Shown here in pieces: positions 28,550 to 37,166 of a stretch of 64,000 bases of DNA. How positions within the stretch are numbered: position 1 is the stretch's first letter; the number at the start of each line of letters is the position of its first letter. The translations under genes and the position numbers were made by a program. Source of the DNA: a virus; the IMG/VR virus record IMGVR_UViG_3300010157_000046, positions 27,035-91,034 of that record; one strand, given 5' to 3'. A model generated the notes under the pieces. It had not been told where the DNA came from and did no database searches. It saw only the letters and a program-made list of their open reading frames with translations.

Positions 28550-29734
28550 ATGCTAGGAAATCATAAACTTATATTAGACACACACAGCGAAGTATATAGA
28601 GAATTATTACCTTGGGCCGACGGTGAGTTTTGGGATATCAAGCAACATAAAATAGTTCCAGGTGCTGTGTATGTCATGTGCAGAGAACAGGTCAATAACT
28701 ATAATTATGAAATACAAGAGCTAGCTCGCACAGGACAAGTGACAGTGATATTAGACAATGCTGCAGAAGGAAGTGAAACACTGGTCACTTGGTGCTTTGT
28801 CAAAGGACTAATCAATCTGATTGAAGAAGGTCGAATACTGTTAATCGGTGGCGGCGCCATGGATCCTGAAAAATGGCCCTACATGAGTTATGAATATTTT
28901 TTACCTAAGATATTTGACTTTGACGAAAATGTTGAGGCAGGCAACCGTATAGATGAATATTTTGCAATTACCAATAAGCCATACAAGTTCTTGTTTCTAA
29001 ATGGCCGTATGCGTAGCCATAGAAAATATCTGTTGGAAAGATTCCAAGTAAACAACTTGTTAGACCAAAGTCTATGGACAAACCTTGACACTGATCTTAG
29101 ATTAGTAACAACTTTGCCGCAGGCACGTTGGCAGAATTTTAACAACATGAACGTGATCAAATTGACGTTTGACCAAGATGGTACAGATCGCATGGAACGG
29201 CCAATTGATCTACACTTGTTACCCAAACAGTATGAAACACCTGCATTTAGAAACAACATAGATCATTTGCCCTCTGCTGGTACTGTTAAATTTAACTTGT
29301 TTAACAATACTTGGGGCGATGCTGTAGTTGATGGCTCGGCATATAGAGATACTTACTTTAGTCTGGTAACCGAAACAGTGTTCAATTACCCATACAGTTT
29401 TAGAACAGAAAAGATTTGGAAACCCATTGCTGTAGGACATCCATTTATAGCTGTGGCCAATCGTGGTTTTTATCGAGATATACAGAATCTAGGATTTCGA
29501 ACATTTGGTCATGTGGTAGACGAATCGTTTGATCTAATAGATAGTAGTCAAGATCGAATTGAACGTATAGCCAAAGTGGTTGAAGACTTGTGTCAACAAG
29601 ACCTTGCAAGTTTCTACAAAGAGTGTTATAATGTATGTAAATACAACCAAGCATTGTATACCGAAATGCGGCACCAAGTTCCTAGAGAGTTACCCAATCA
29701 GTTCCACAAATTTATCAATCAATATATCAAATGA
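28550..29734 (+). CDS. Glycosyltransferase-like protein, TEK-KP family (1 of 4)
   Basis: 394 residues starting at the base after the previous stop. The C-terminal half has the block 'FSLVTETVF', 'RTEKIWKPIA.GHPFI', 'GF.RDIQNLGFRTFGHVVDESFD', repeated with variation in the genes at 34967, 42021 and 49430 in this window. The T-E-K-x-[WF]-K-P-[IM] plus 'HPF' pattern resembles the donor-binding C-terminal domain of GT-B-type transferases. The N-terminal half is variable, as expected for an acceptor domain. Function as a sugar transferase is inferred. Confidence 0.5.
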   Translation: MLGNHKLILDTHSEVYRELLPWADGEFWDIKQHKIVPGAVYVMCREQVNNYNYEIQELARTGQVTVILDNAAEGSETLVTWCFVKGLINLIEEGRILLIGGGAMDPEKWPYMSYEYFLPKIFDFDENVEAGNRIDEYFAITNKPYKFLFLNGRMRSHRKYLLERFQVNNLLDQSLWTNLDTDLRLVTTLPQARWQNFNNMNVIKLTFDQDGTDRMERPIDLHLLPKQYETPAFRNNIDHLPSAGTVKFNLFNNTWGDAVVDGSAYRDTYFSLVTETVFNYPYSFRTEKIWKPIAVGHPFIAVANRGFYRDIQNLGFRTFGHVVDESFDLIDSSQDRIERIAKVVEDLCQQDLASFYKECYNVCKYNQALYTEMRHQVPRELPNQFHKFINQYIK

Positions 29735-30330
29735 ACGACTTTAAGATAACACTTACCAACCACGAGTTTGAAATTCCAGGCAACTGGAGTATAGTGTTAA
29801 TGGCCAATTACCGAACTGGCAGCACCGCCTTTGGAAACCTGTTGAGTAAAATTACTGGATTGCCTTTTTTAGGAGAAGTGTTTCATTACAATCACTCGTC
29901 AAGGCCGCATGTATATGATTCTGCTCAGCAGAGCATAGTAAAAATTATGCCAAATCATATGCCTCCAGAAGACCAATGGGATTCTTTGTTTAATAACTCT
30001 TATATAATTGGATTGTATCGAGAAGATATTGCGGCTCAAGCATTGAGTTACGCTATATCGTATCGTTTAGGAAAATGGCAGCAGGATAGAAATGCCGATT
30101 CTGTATTCGCCAGCCGTGATTTTGCGTTGCAGTTGACCAATGGGCAATTATTACCATTTGTTCAAACTGTGCGCGAAACTCTGGCTGTGTGGAATGACTG
30201 CAAAGAATATTTTGACACTACCTTGTCTTACGAAAAAATTGAACCAGATTTAAGTGGATCTGATATTGATCGCTTTCCTAAAATTACAGCATACGATGAA
30301 GTATTATCTCGTCTAAGGGAAATAATATGA
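29731..30330 (+). CDS. Sulfotransferase-like protein (Stf0-type P-loop)
   Basis: 199 residues, ATGA overlap with both neighbours. The N-terminal N-Y-R-T-G-S-T-A-F-G-N-L-L (26-38) fits the 5'-phosphosulfate-binding loop of PAPS-dependent sulfotransferases, and 'YREDIAAQALSYAIS' resembles the 3'-phosphate-binding block (R...Q..S) of trehalose 2-sulfotransferase Stf0. Predicted role: transfer of sulfate from PAPS to a sugar hydroxyl, as a late decoration. No PAPS synthesis gene is visible here, so host PAPS would be used. Confidence 0.65.
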   Translation: MNDFKITLTNHEFEIPGNWSIVLMANYRTGSTAFGNLLSKITGLPFLGEVFHYNHSSRPHVYDSAQQSIVKIMPNHMPPEDQWDSLFNNSYIIGLYREDIAAQALSYAISYRLGKWQQDRNADSVFASRDFALQLTNGQLLPFVQTVRETLAVWNDCKEYFDTTLSYEKIEPDLSGSDIDRFPKITAYDEVLSRLREII

Positions 30331-31088
30331 ATAGTTTAGAGTTTAAACAAAATTTTCCTAAAACAAAAAAAGTTTTGGTCAACGGTTGTAGTTTTACTGC
30401 CTCAGAGGGCAATGCACAATCCAGTCATAAAAATTGGCCTGAACATTTACCTTCCGATTGGAAAGTAACAAACATAGCCAGTTTTGCTGCAGGTAACCAG
30501 TGGATATGTGATTCAACCATAGTAAACACCATAAAGTTTGATTATGATTTGGTGTTGATCATGTGGAGTGGCTTGACCAGGATTGATATGGCAATCAATG
30601 AGATGACCTGGGGACAATTTTGGAAGTTTAAAAATCGTAATGAATTAGACGTGTATTATGGACACTGCGGTATTGGAGATAATCCTAAATTTCCAATGTC
30701 GGACATAGCCAAACCGATTATAAAATTTGGTGGAATAAGAGAGCTGGTGTTTCAGTCGCTGTTGAACATGTTGAAACTACAGTCATGGTTGGAATCAAAA
30801 AATATCAATTATAGATTTATGAGTTTTATGAACTATTGGAACGATAGTTATTTTGAAAATGGATTTGAATATCCAAGTGTTAAAAATTTAGAATTAGATG
30901 TATTGATAGATAAAATTAATTTTGACAAATTTACATTCACTGACGCTGCAAAAAATGGAATTTTTGAACTTGCAAAAGATCGAAATTTATACAGGAGCGA
31001 CAATATACACCCTGATGCTCGAGCAGGAAAATTATGGGCAGATATTGTTGTTAAAGAAATAGAAAATACTGAGACTTACGCACAATGA
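30327..31088 (+). CDS. SGNH/GDSL-like hydrolase
   Basis: 253 residues. The block I Ser motif G-C-S-F-T (20-24), a Gly-Asn-containing 'AAGNQWI', 'IMWSGLTRID', and a C-terminal D-N-I-H-P-D-A-R-A-G-K-L-W with the Asp/His pair fit the SGNH hydrolase fold. Members act as esterases or O-acetyltransferase-type enzymes on glycans. No signal peptide is seen, so it is cytoplasmic. It sits between a sulfotransferase and a radical SAM gene, all with 4-bp overlaps, consistent with adding or removing acyl groups on the same glycan. Confidence 0.6.
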   Translation: MNSLEFKQNFPKTKKVLVNGCSFTASEGNAQSSHKNWPEHLPSDWKVTNIASFAAGNQWICDSTIVNTIKFDYDLVLIMWSGLTRIDMAINEMTWGQFWKFKNRNELDVYYGHCGIGDNPKFPMSDIAKPIIKFGGIRELVFQSLLNMLKLQSWLESKNINYRFMSFMNYWNDSYFENGFEYPSVKNLELDVLIDKINFDKFTFTDAAKNGIFELAKDRNLYRSDNIHPDARAGKLWADIVVKEIENTETYAQ

Positions 31089-32416
31089 ATGATCTAGAGT
31101 TTCGTCAACAAGTTCTTGACACTAAAAGTGCCAGCTTTTGCGCGGCCAAATGGTACAACGCTACTATATGGTTGGGCTCAGGACAGAGTACCAGTTGTCA
31201 TCACCCTCCAGCACACGCAATAGATCGAGAAGCATTAAAAACAAATCCTCGAGCCATACACAATACTCCAACTAAAAAATTGGATCGTGCTATGATGCAG
31301 GCTGGTAATCGTCCCGCAGGTTGTGAATACTGTTGGAAGATTGAAGACATGGGCGTAGATGCCGTCAGCGACCGTGTATACAAAAGTAAAATTTATCCAT
31401 TGGAGTCATTAAATGAAGCATACAACACACCCAGTCAAGAAGATGTCAATCTTCGAACGCTTGAAATCGCATTCGACCGCACTTGCCAATTTGCTTGTAG
31501 CTATTGTAACCCTGCTTTCAGCAGCACATGGGTTAACGATATCAAGCGAAACGGCCCTTATGAGCGCCTGGTGTCTGATGGGCGTAACCACTTTACTCAC
31601 AGCCACGATAGTGCTCAACTATACCGGTTTGGTGAGACAAATCCGTATGTTGAAGCGTTCTTTAAGTGGTGGGAATCCGACCTCCATCAAACACTCCAAG
31701 AGCTAAGAATCACCGGCGGTGAGCCACTCATGTCGGGCGAGACTTGGAAACTGCTGGATTGGTTTAAAAACAATCAAGGCAAGAGCACAACACGCCTGGC
31801 TATCAACAGCAACTTAGGTGTAGACGTAGATGTAGACCGCTTGTTAGACAGCATCACGGGTTTAGAAGTAGATATCTATACATCCATGGAAGCTGTTGAC
31901 GATCAAGCCGAGTATATTCGAGATGGGCTGGACTACCCTGCTTGGTTACAGAACGTAGAGAAATTACTCGAGTCTGACTGTATTCGTGCGGTGCATTGTA
32001 TGTGTACCATCAATGCACTGTGTCTCAACAGTCTAGATACCCTGTTAGACAAACTGGTTGAACTGAAGAAAATGTACGGACGCGAGCGTGTGAGTTTTAC
32101 TCTTAATATTCTGCGTTTCCCTAGTTTTCAAAGCCCATTGGTTCTACCAGAACACCTGTTGCTGTATTATCGCAATCGATTGATCATGTGGGTAACCCAA
32201 CACCAGGATCAATTATATATGCACGAACATGAAATCAATCATCTCAGCAGACTGATTGAGTATTTGGATCGTGTTAAAACCCCGCACAGCGACACATTTG
32301 AAATGCCCAAACTACACAACGACTTTAAACAGTTTCATCAACAATACGATCAACGACGTGGTAAAAATTTTGTTGAAACCTTTCCTGTATTAAAAACCTG
32401 GTATGATACACTATGA
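31085..32416 (+). CDS. Radical SAM enzyme, HPP/HNTP subfamily (3 of 8)
   Basis: 443 residues, ATGA overlap at both ends. Core motif C-Q-F-A-C-S-Y-C (C134, C138, C141) and TGGEPLM are intact. The N-terminus has 'CHHPPAHAI', 'NPRAIHNTPTKK' and C80-E-Y-C83-W, matching the gene at 26217. The C-terminus ends 'RRGKNFVETFPVLKTW', again like that paralogue. The pair therefore arose by duplication and has been kept while intervening genes were inserted. Substrate unknown; retention of both copies suggests two related reactions. Confidence 0.8.
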   Translation: MNDLEFRQQVLDTKSASFCAAKWYNATIWLGSGQSTSCHHPPAHAIDREALKTNPRAIHNTPTKKLDRAMMQAGNRPAGCEYCWKIEDMGVDAVSDRVYKSKIYPLESLNEAYNTPSQEDVNLRTLEIAFDRTCQFACSYCNPAFSSTWVNDIKRNGPYERLVSDGRNHFTHSHDSAQLYRFGETNPYVEAFFKWWESDLHQTLQELRITGGEPLMSGETWKLLDWFKNNQGKSTTRLAINSNLGVDVDVDRLLDSITGLEVDIYTSMEAVDDQAEYIRDGLDYPAWLQNVEKLLESDCIRAVHCMCTINALCLNSLDTLLDKLVELKKMYGRERVSFTLNILRFPSFQSPLVLPEHLLLYYRNRLIMWVTQHQDQLYMHEHEINHLSRLIEYLDRVKTPHSDTFEMPKLHNDFKQFHQQYDQRRGKNFVETFPVLKTWYDTL

Positions 32417-33741
32417 CTGATAAAATTATAGGCAAATACAATTGGAAAGATCGCATACCTAATTATATCAAATTAGAAGAGCTAACTGAAGAACAACGTT
32501 ACCGGTTAATGGAGTCTGAAAACTTCTGTATGTTACCTTGGATACATTTACATGCTTGGCCGGATGGTAGGGCTTATCCGTGCTGTTTGGGTCGAGCTAA
32601 ACATCCGGTGGGTAACTTTAAAGAAAAGAGTATGCGTGAAATATGGAATGATGATCCTATGCGGTTGATGCGTCAAAACATGCTGGAGGACAAACCTTGC
32701 TTAGAGTGTGGAGACTGTTACGAACAAGAAGCCGCTGGCTTTACCAGTATGCGCAACAACAGCAACAAGAGTTTCGGTCACCATGTTGCAGAAATTAACA
32801 ATACTTTGCCTGATGGTAGTTTGCCCGATATGCGGTTACACTATTGGGATGTGCGCTTCAGTAATATATGCAATCTCAAATGTCGCAGTTGTGGCAGCAT
32901 ATTCTCAAGCCGGTGGTACGACGATGATGTTCGACTGTGGGGTAAGGAACTGCGCCCACGTGTGCAATTTGCTGGGCGTCACGAAGAAGATGTTTGGGAA
33001 CAAATGCAAGAGCATGTGCCACATCTGGATCAAATATACTTTGCCGGCGGCGAACCCTTGATCATGGAAGAACACAATCGCATACTTAAATTGCTGATTA
33101 AAAAAGGCAACACTCGTGTGCGTTTGGTCTACAACACCAATTTGACTGAACTTAAATTTAAAAAACAAAATGTGTTGGACTTGTGGAAGCATTTTCCTAC
33201 TATCTGTGTAGCAGCCAGTTTGGATGACATGGGCGACCGTGCAGCTATTATACGCTCGGGCACTGATTGGGCGCAGGTAGAACAAAACATACGAGACCTC
33301 AAACGCGAATGCCCGCACATTGACTTTATGATTAGTCCCACACTCAGCATAATGAACATTTGGAATTTTACACGATTCCATCGTTACATGGTGGAGTCTG
33401 GCTTTATTCAGGCCAAAGATTTTAATCTAAACATCTTGCAAGGACCAGATAATTATAGAATTGATCTGTTGCCTATGCCTATTAAATTGCAATTTAAACA
33501 GGAGTTTGAACAGCATATTGCGTGGTTACAAGACAAAGATCCTATACACCGAGCTATCGGCGGTTTTGAAGGTGCAATTGCCTTTATGATGGCCACAGAC
33601 AACAGTCATTTGTTGCCGCGCTTTTGGGAAACTGTCAATGATTTAGATTGGAGCCGCTCAGAAAGTTTATTGAGTGTAGTTCCAGAACTGGCAGCCATTG
33701 CGGAATATCGACCCCGAGACACAAGGATACCGCTTAGATGA
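32413..33741 (+). CDS. Radical SAM enzyme with N-terminal SPASM domain (4 of 8)
   Basis: 442 residues. The N-terminal third is a nearly textbook SPASM segment: F-C-M-L-P-W-I-H (C39), 'PDGRAYPCCLG' (C57, C58), 'GNFKEKSMREIWND', then C96-x2-C99-x2-C102. The radical SAM core follows with C-N-L-K-C-R-S-C (C153, C157, C160) and AGGEP. In classic SPASM enzymes this domain is C-terminal, so the order here is inverted. An auxiliary 4Fe-4S cluster is expected in addition to the SAM cluster. Substrate unknown. Overlaps both neighbours by ATGA. Confidence 0.85.
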   Translation: MTDKIIGKYNWKDRIPNYIKLEELTEEQRYRLMESENFCMLPWIHLHAWPDGRAYPCCLGRAKHPVGNFKEKSMREIWNDDPMRLMRQNMLEDKPCLECGDCYEQEAAGFTSMRNNSNKSFGHHVAEINNTLPDGSLPDMRLHYWDVRFSNICNLKCRSCGSIFSSRWYDDDVRLWGKELRPRVQFAGRHEEDVWEQMQEHVPHLDQIYFAGGEPLIMEEHNRILKLLIKKGNTRVRLVYNTNLTELKFKKQNVLDLWKHFPTICVAASLDDMGDRAAIIRSGTDWAQVEQNIRDLKRECPHIDFMISPTLSIMNIWNFTRFHRYMVESGFIQAKDFNLNILQGPDNYRIDLLPMPIKLQFKQEFEQHIAWLQDKDPIHRAIGGFEGAIAFMMATDNSHLLPRFWETVNDLDWSRSESLLSVVPELAAIAEYRPRDTRIPLR

Positions 33742-34970
33742 AAATACCACACGATAAATTTTGCGTATTACCTTGGGTCAGTTTAGAAGCCAGTCCTATT
33801 GGTACTGTGCGTCCTTGTTGTTTAGCCGACGATGAATTGGTAGATGATGCTGGCGACAAGTTTAATTTGGCCACTGCTGATTTTAAAGCAATACAAAACA
33901 GTGCCAACATGCGAGCACTGCGTCAGGAATTTGTTGATGGCAAACAACCCAACACATGTCGCAAGTGTTGGAAGGAAGAACGTGCTGGCCGCACCAGCAA
34001 ACGTATGCACACATTAGATCGTCTTAAACACATGTTGCCCGATCAAGATTGGACTGCGGATGCAAAACCCTTGATGTTTGTTGATCTTAAATTGGGTAAT
34101 ATTTGCAATCTTAAATGTCGCATCTGCGGCTCGTGGAGTTCCAGCACGTATGCTGCTGAAGAACTACAGCATCTAATGCGTAATGAAGATAGAAAAGATA
34201 ATCATCATTATCATATGCTGCGTCAAGGCGCTTGGCCCAGAGAAAATCAAAAGTTTTGGAACGAAATAGCCGGCATATCGGATCAAATACAGTATATAGA
34301 GTTTACCGGCGGCGAACCTTTTATGATCCAAGAGCATTTTAACATGTTACAAGGCCTGGTTGATCGTGGATTGGCTGGCAATATAGAAATACATTACAAC
34401 ACCAACGGTACTCAGTGGCCCGACAACGCCGAAGAGATTTGGCGGCATTTTAAGATAGTAGAAATAGCATTCAGTATCGACGATGTAGGTGAACGCTTTG
34501 AATATCAAAGATCAAATGCAGTATGGATCGAAGTGGTCAACAACGTTGCTCGGTTCCGTGAGCTACGTGGCCAACACAAGAATATTCGTTTACAAATTTG
34601 TTGCACTATAAATGTGTTTAACGTTTACTATTTAGAAACTGTAGCACTGTGGATTTTAGAACAACAGATGGATTTTATCTACTGGAATATGATGCACGAT
34701 GCATACTTCTTTAGTATCAGTAGCCTGCCAGAACATGCTAAACAAGTGATTACCGAACGACTTCTTGCAGCTGATGTTCCAAACCACGTTCAAGAAGAAT
34801 TTCGACGTGTGGCAGATTTTATGAATCGTGGAGCCAGTCTAGATGGCGAACAATTACGTAGAGAAGTTGGCAACTTAGATCGTAGACGCAGCCAAAACTT
34901 GGTCGCAGTTCAGCCCGAGTTTGCTAAATTGATTGGTTATATCAGCCCAGAGAACCCACACGGGCAATGA
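33738..34970 (+). CDS. Radical SAM enzyme with N-terminal SPASM domain (5 of 8)
   Basis: 410 residues, tandem neighbour of the preceding radical SAM gene. F-C-V-L-P-W (C9), 'IGTVRPCCLA' (C27, C28), then C74-R-K-C77 with 'EERAGRTSKR', and the core C-N-L-K-C-R-I-C (C123, C127, C130) plus TGGEPFM. The C-terminus ends '..LDRRRSQNLVAVQPEF..LIGY'. Similar architecture to its neighbour but clearly diverged in sequence, so an old tandem duplication. Likely acts sequentially with it. Substrate unknown. Confidence 0.85.
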   Translation: MKIPHDKFCVLPWVSLEASPIGTVRPCCLADDELVDDAGDKFNLATADFKAIQNSANMRALRQEFVDGKQPNTCRKCWKEERAGRTSKRMHTLDRLKHMLPDQDWTADAKPLMFVDLKLGNICNLKCRICGSWSSSTYAAEELQHLMRNEDRKDNHHYHMLRQGAWPRENQKFWNEIAGISDQIQYIEFTGGEPFMIQEHFNMLQGLVDRGLAGNIEIHYNTNGTQWPDNAEEIWRHFKIVEIAFSIDDVGERFEYQRSNAVWIEVVNNVARFRELRGQHKNIRLQICCTINVFNVYYLETVALWILEQQMDFIYWNMMHDAYFFSISSLPEHAKQVITERLLAADVPNHVQEEFRRVADFMNRGASLDGEQLRREVGNLDRRRSQNLVAVQPEFAKLIGYISPENPHGQ

Positions 34971-35887
34971 CAATGAATCGTGTAAAACTAGTCACGCATC
35001 CATCGTTTCGGCGCTCGATATGGCCAAACTACATACAACCGTTGTTTGAAACGTATTTTCAGACTTGTAGATTCAATGGCGTAGAAGATCTAAATGACAT
35101 TTACGTAATCGATGTTGTGGATTTAAACAACACAACTATTCGGCAATGGGCACAACAATTATCTAAATCTGGACACCGGGTAGTGATCAATAATCTTTGG
35201 GAAAGAGTGGATACTGATTACGACTGGGCCTATTGCTTGTTAAACACCAACTGGTTTTGGTATAATGAGTCGTTGTGGTACGACCAACTGGGCTATCGAA
35301 ACTACCAACCCGATAGAACATATCAACACCTGGCATTTATGCCTATTAACAGACCCAATGACTGTAGAGATCGAGTGATCGAACAGATGACACCTGACCT
35401 ACACAGTATTCTCTACAGTTACCGAAACAAGATATTGCCCAATGATCTTCCACGCAATCATATACATTGGCAAAGATATTTTTGTCCAGACTGGTACAAC
35501 TCAACTTATTTTAGTCTAGTGGTCGAAACAACAGAAGAATTGCCGGCCAGCGGCATACCATTTGTAACTGAAAAGTCATTTAAACCCATGGCCTTTCAAC
35601 ACCCATTTCAGATACAAGGTGCACCTGGTACCTTGCAGTATATACAAGCGCAGGGATTCGTAACTTACAATAACATGTTTGATGAATCGTATGACCTATT
35701 GGCCGGTGCCGATCGTTTACTAAAGATACAACAGAATTTGCGTGAGTTTGCACAAGAACCGTATACAGCTGAAACTTTGGAACGTATTGAACACAATCGT
35801 GCTAGATTTTTTGACAGCACATTAGTTTGTCAACGCATACAAGAAGAAATTATCAACCCTTTATTAGCGTATGCAGAAACCAGATAA
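34967..35887 (+). CDS. Glycosyltransferase-like protein, TEK-KP family (2 of 4)
   Basis: 306 residues; ATG at 34967 (ATGA overlap), though ATG 34973 is also possible. The C-terminal block 'FSLVVETTEE', 'FVTEKSFKPMAFQHPF', 'GTLQYIQAQGFVTYNNMFDESYD' matches the family members at 28550, 42021 and 49430. The N-terminus ('VKLVTHPSFRRSIWPNYI') is variable. Probably a GT-B-like sugar transferase, inferred. Its 3' end overlaps the next radical SAM gene by 17 bp, so the two are translated together. Confidence 0.5.
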   Translation: MTMNRVKLVTHPSFRRSIWPNYIQPLFETYFQTCRFNGVEDLNDIYVIDVVDLNNTTIRQWAQQLSKSGHRVVINNLWERVDTDYDWAYCLLNTNWFWYNESLWYDQLGYRNYQPDRTYQHLAFMPINRPNDCRDRVIEQMTPDLHSILYSYRNKILPNDLPRNHIHWQRYFCPDWYNSTYFSLVVETTEELPASGIPFVTEKSFKPMAFQHPFQIQGAPGTLQYIQAQGFVTYNNMFDESYDLLAGADRLLKIQQNLREFAQEPYTAETLERIEHNRARFFDSTLVCQRIQEEIINPLLAYAETR

Positions 35888-37166
35888 CCTATGCATGGCG
35901 CCATGGACGCATACCTATCTCTCCCCACAGACCGAGCGTAGAATGTGCTGTGCTAGCCGTGAGCCTGCACAAAGTTTTGAACAGTATATAGATACCAGTT
36001 CCGGAACTGGTAAGTATAATCCAGTTTCGCTGGACCAACATTGGAACAGTGAACACATGAAAAGTGTTCGACGTAGAATGATGGCTGGAGAAACATTACC
36101 AGAATGTGACGTATGTAACAACAAGCTGTTGAACACAGATGTTTACCGTAGTTACTTTAATCGACTATTTGCACACAAGTATGCGGATGCAATGGCAAAT
36201 ACTGCAGCAGATGGCTCAACTACTGTCAAGCCAGTTAGTTGGGATTATCGCTTTAGTAATTTATGTAACTTTAAATGTCGCACCTGCGGGGATATGCTGA
36301 GTAGTAGTTGGGAATCAGAGCAACGTGCCAACAACATGATCAACTGGGCTAATCCCAAAAACAACTGGATGCGACCTGCAGTCCGAGAAGAAATAAGTCA
36401 GTTCCAAGACACACAAATTGAAGCAGAATTTGCCCAAGCAGTGGCAGAACATCGCGTAGAAGAAATATACTGGGTAGGTGGAGAGCCGCTAATGTTTGAA
36501 CAGCATTGGCGCTACATGAAACAAATAGTAGATCAAGGTGATGGTCGGCGTGTCTATGCAAGATACAATACTAATCTCAGCAGGGTTGATTATCGAGGTG
36601 TTAATCTTTATCGTGACATCTTGGCGCATTTGCGGGACTGGCAAGTTTGTGCCAGTCTGGATGGCACAGGCGCTGTAGGCGAGTATATTCGAACTGGGCT
36701 CAACTACCAACAATGGCAAGAGAATTTCCGTCAAGGTGTAGCTGTTGCCACCAATCGTAGACAAATGCGTATAGACTTTACACTTACGTTGCCTGGACTA
36801 TTTGAAGTGGCCAACATACAAGCATTGGCTCACGAGCTTGGTGTAGACGTATTGGCCAAAGTTGTATTTGGGTTTACTCCGGACATTATAATGAGTCCGT
36901 TGGCCCTGCCTAGACAATTGCTAGATAAAAAGGTCGATGCTCTGGTAGCCAACTTAAATACAGGTGCGCTCAGAGATATACTGTTACAGTTAAAGAATCG
37001 TCCGACGTTTGCAGAACAGTGGCCTGAGGAATATCCGGCGGGGTTAGTCAAAGGAAAAGAACGTGTGTTGCGACTAGAACAGGTGCGTGGTGATACTTAT
37101 ACTCTCAAAGACATACTGAGTGCAGACAACGAACTATTGGAATGGTATGAATCGATTGTTACTTGA
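35871..37166 (+). CDS. Radical SAM enzyme with N-terminal SPASM/twitch region (6 of 8)
   Basis: 431 residues, ATG 35871. N-terminal 'LCMAPWTH' (C8), 'RRMCCASR' (C26, C27), 'QHWNSEHMKSVRRRMMAGETLPEC..C' (C79, C82) is the SPASM-like part. The core is C-N-F-K-C-R-T-C (C132, C136, C139), followed by VGGEPLM. The final segment 'TYTLKDILSADNELLEWYESI' is helical. Third of three closely spaced rSAM genes (32413, 33738, 35871), interrupted only by a glycosyltransferase-like gene. Substrate unknown. Confidence 0.82.
   Translation: MQKPDNLCMAPWTHTYLSPQTERRMCCASREPAQSFEQYIDTSSGTGKYNPVSLDQHWNSEHMKSVRRRMMAGETLPECDVCNNKLLNTDVYRSYFNRLFAHKYADAMANTAADGSTTVKPVSWDYRFSNLCNFKCRTCGDMLSSSWESEQRANNMINWANPKNNWMRPAVREEISQFQDTQIEAEFAQAVAEHRVEEIYWVGGEPLMFEQHWRYMKQIVDQGDGRRVYARYNTNLSRVDYRGVNLYRDILAHLRDWQVCASLDGTGAVGEYIRTGLNYQQWQENFRQGVAVATNRRQMRIDFTLTLPGLFEVANIQALAHELGVDVLAKVVFGFTPDIIMSPLALPRQLLDKKVDALVANLNTGALRDILLQLKNRPTFAEQWPEEYPAGLVKGKERVLRLEQVRGDTYTLKDILSADNELLEWYESIVT

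Noticed and set aside
31413-31706. 97-aa plus-strand ORF with two hydrophobic segments inside the rSAM gene at 31085
   Set aside because: It lies entirely within a well-supported radical SAM gene in another frame, has no ribosome site, and its hydrophobic look follows from the frame-shifted codons of that gene.
32905-33381. 158-aa antisense ORF over the rSAM gene at 32413
   Set aside because: Antisense shadow of a clear coding region; cysteine- and aromatic-rich random sequence with no domain.
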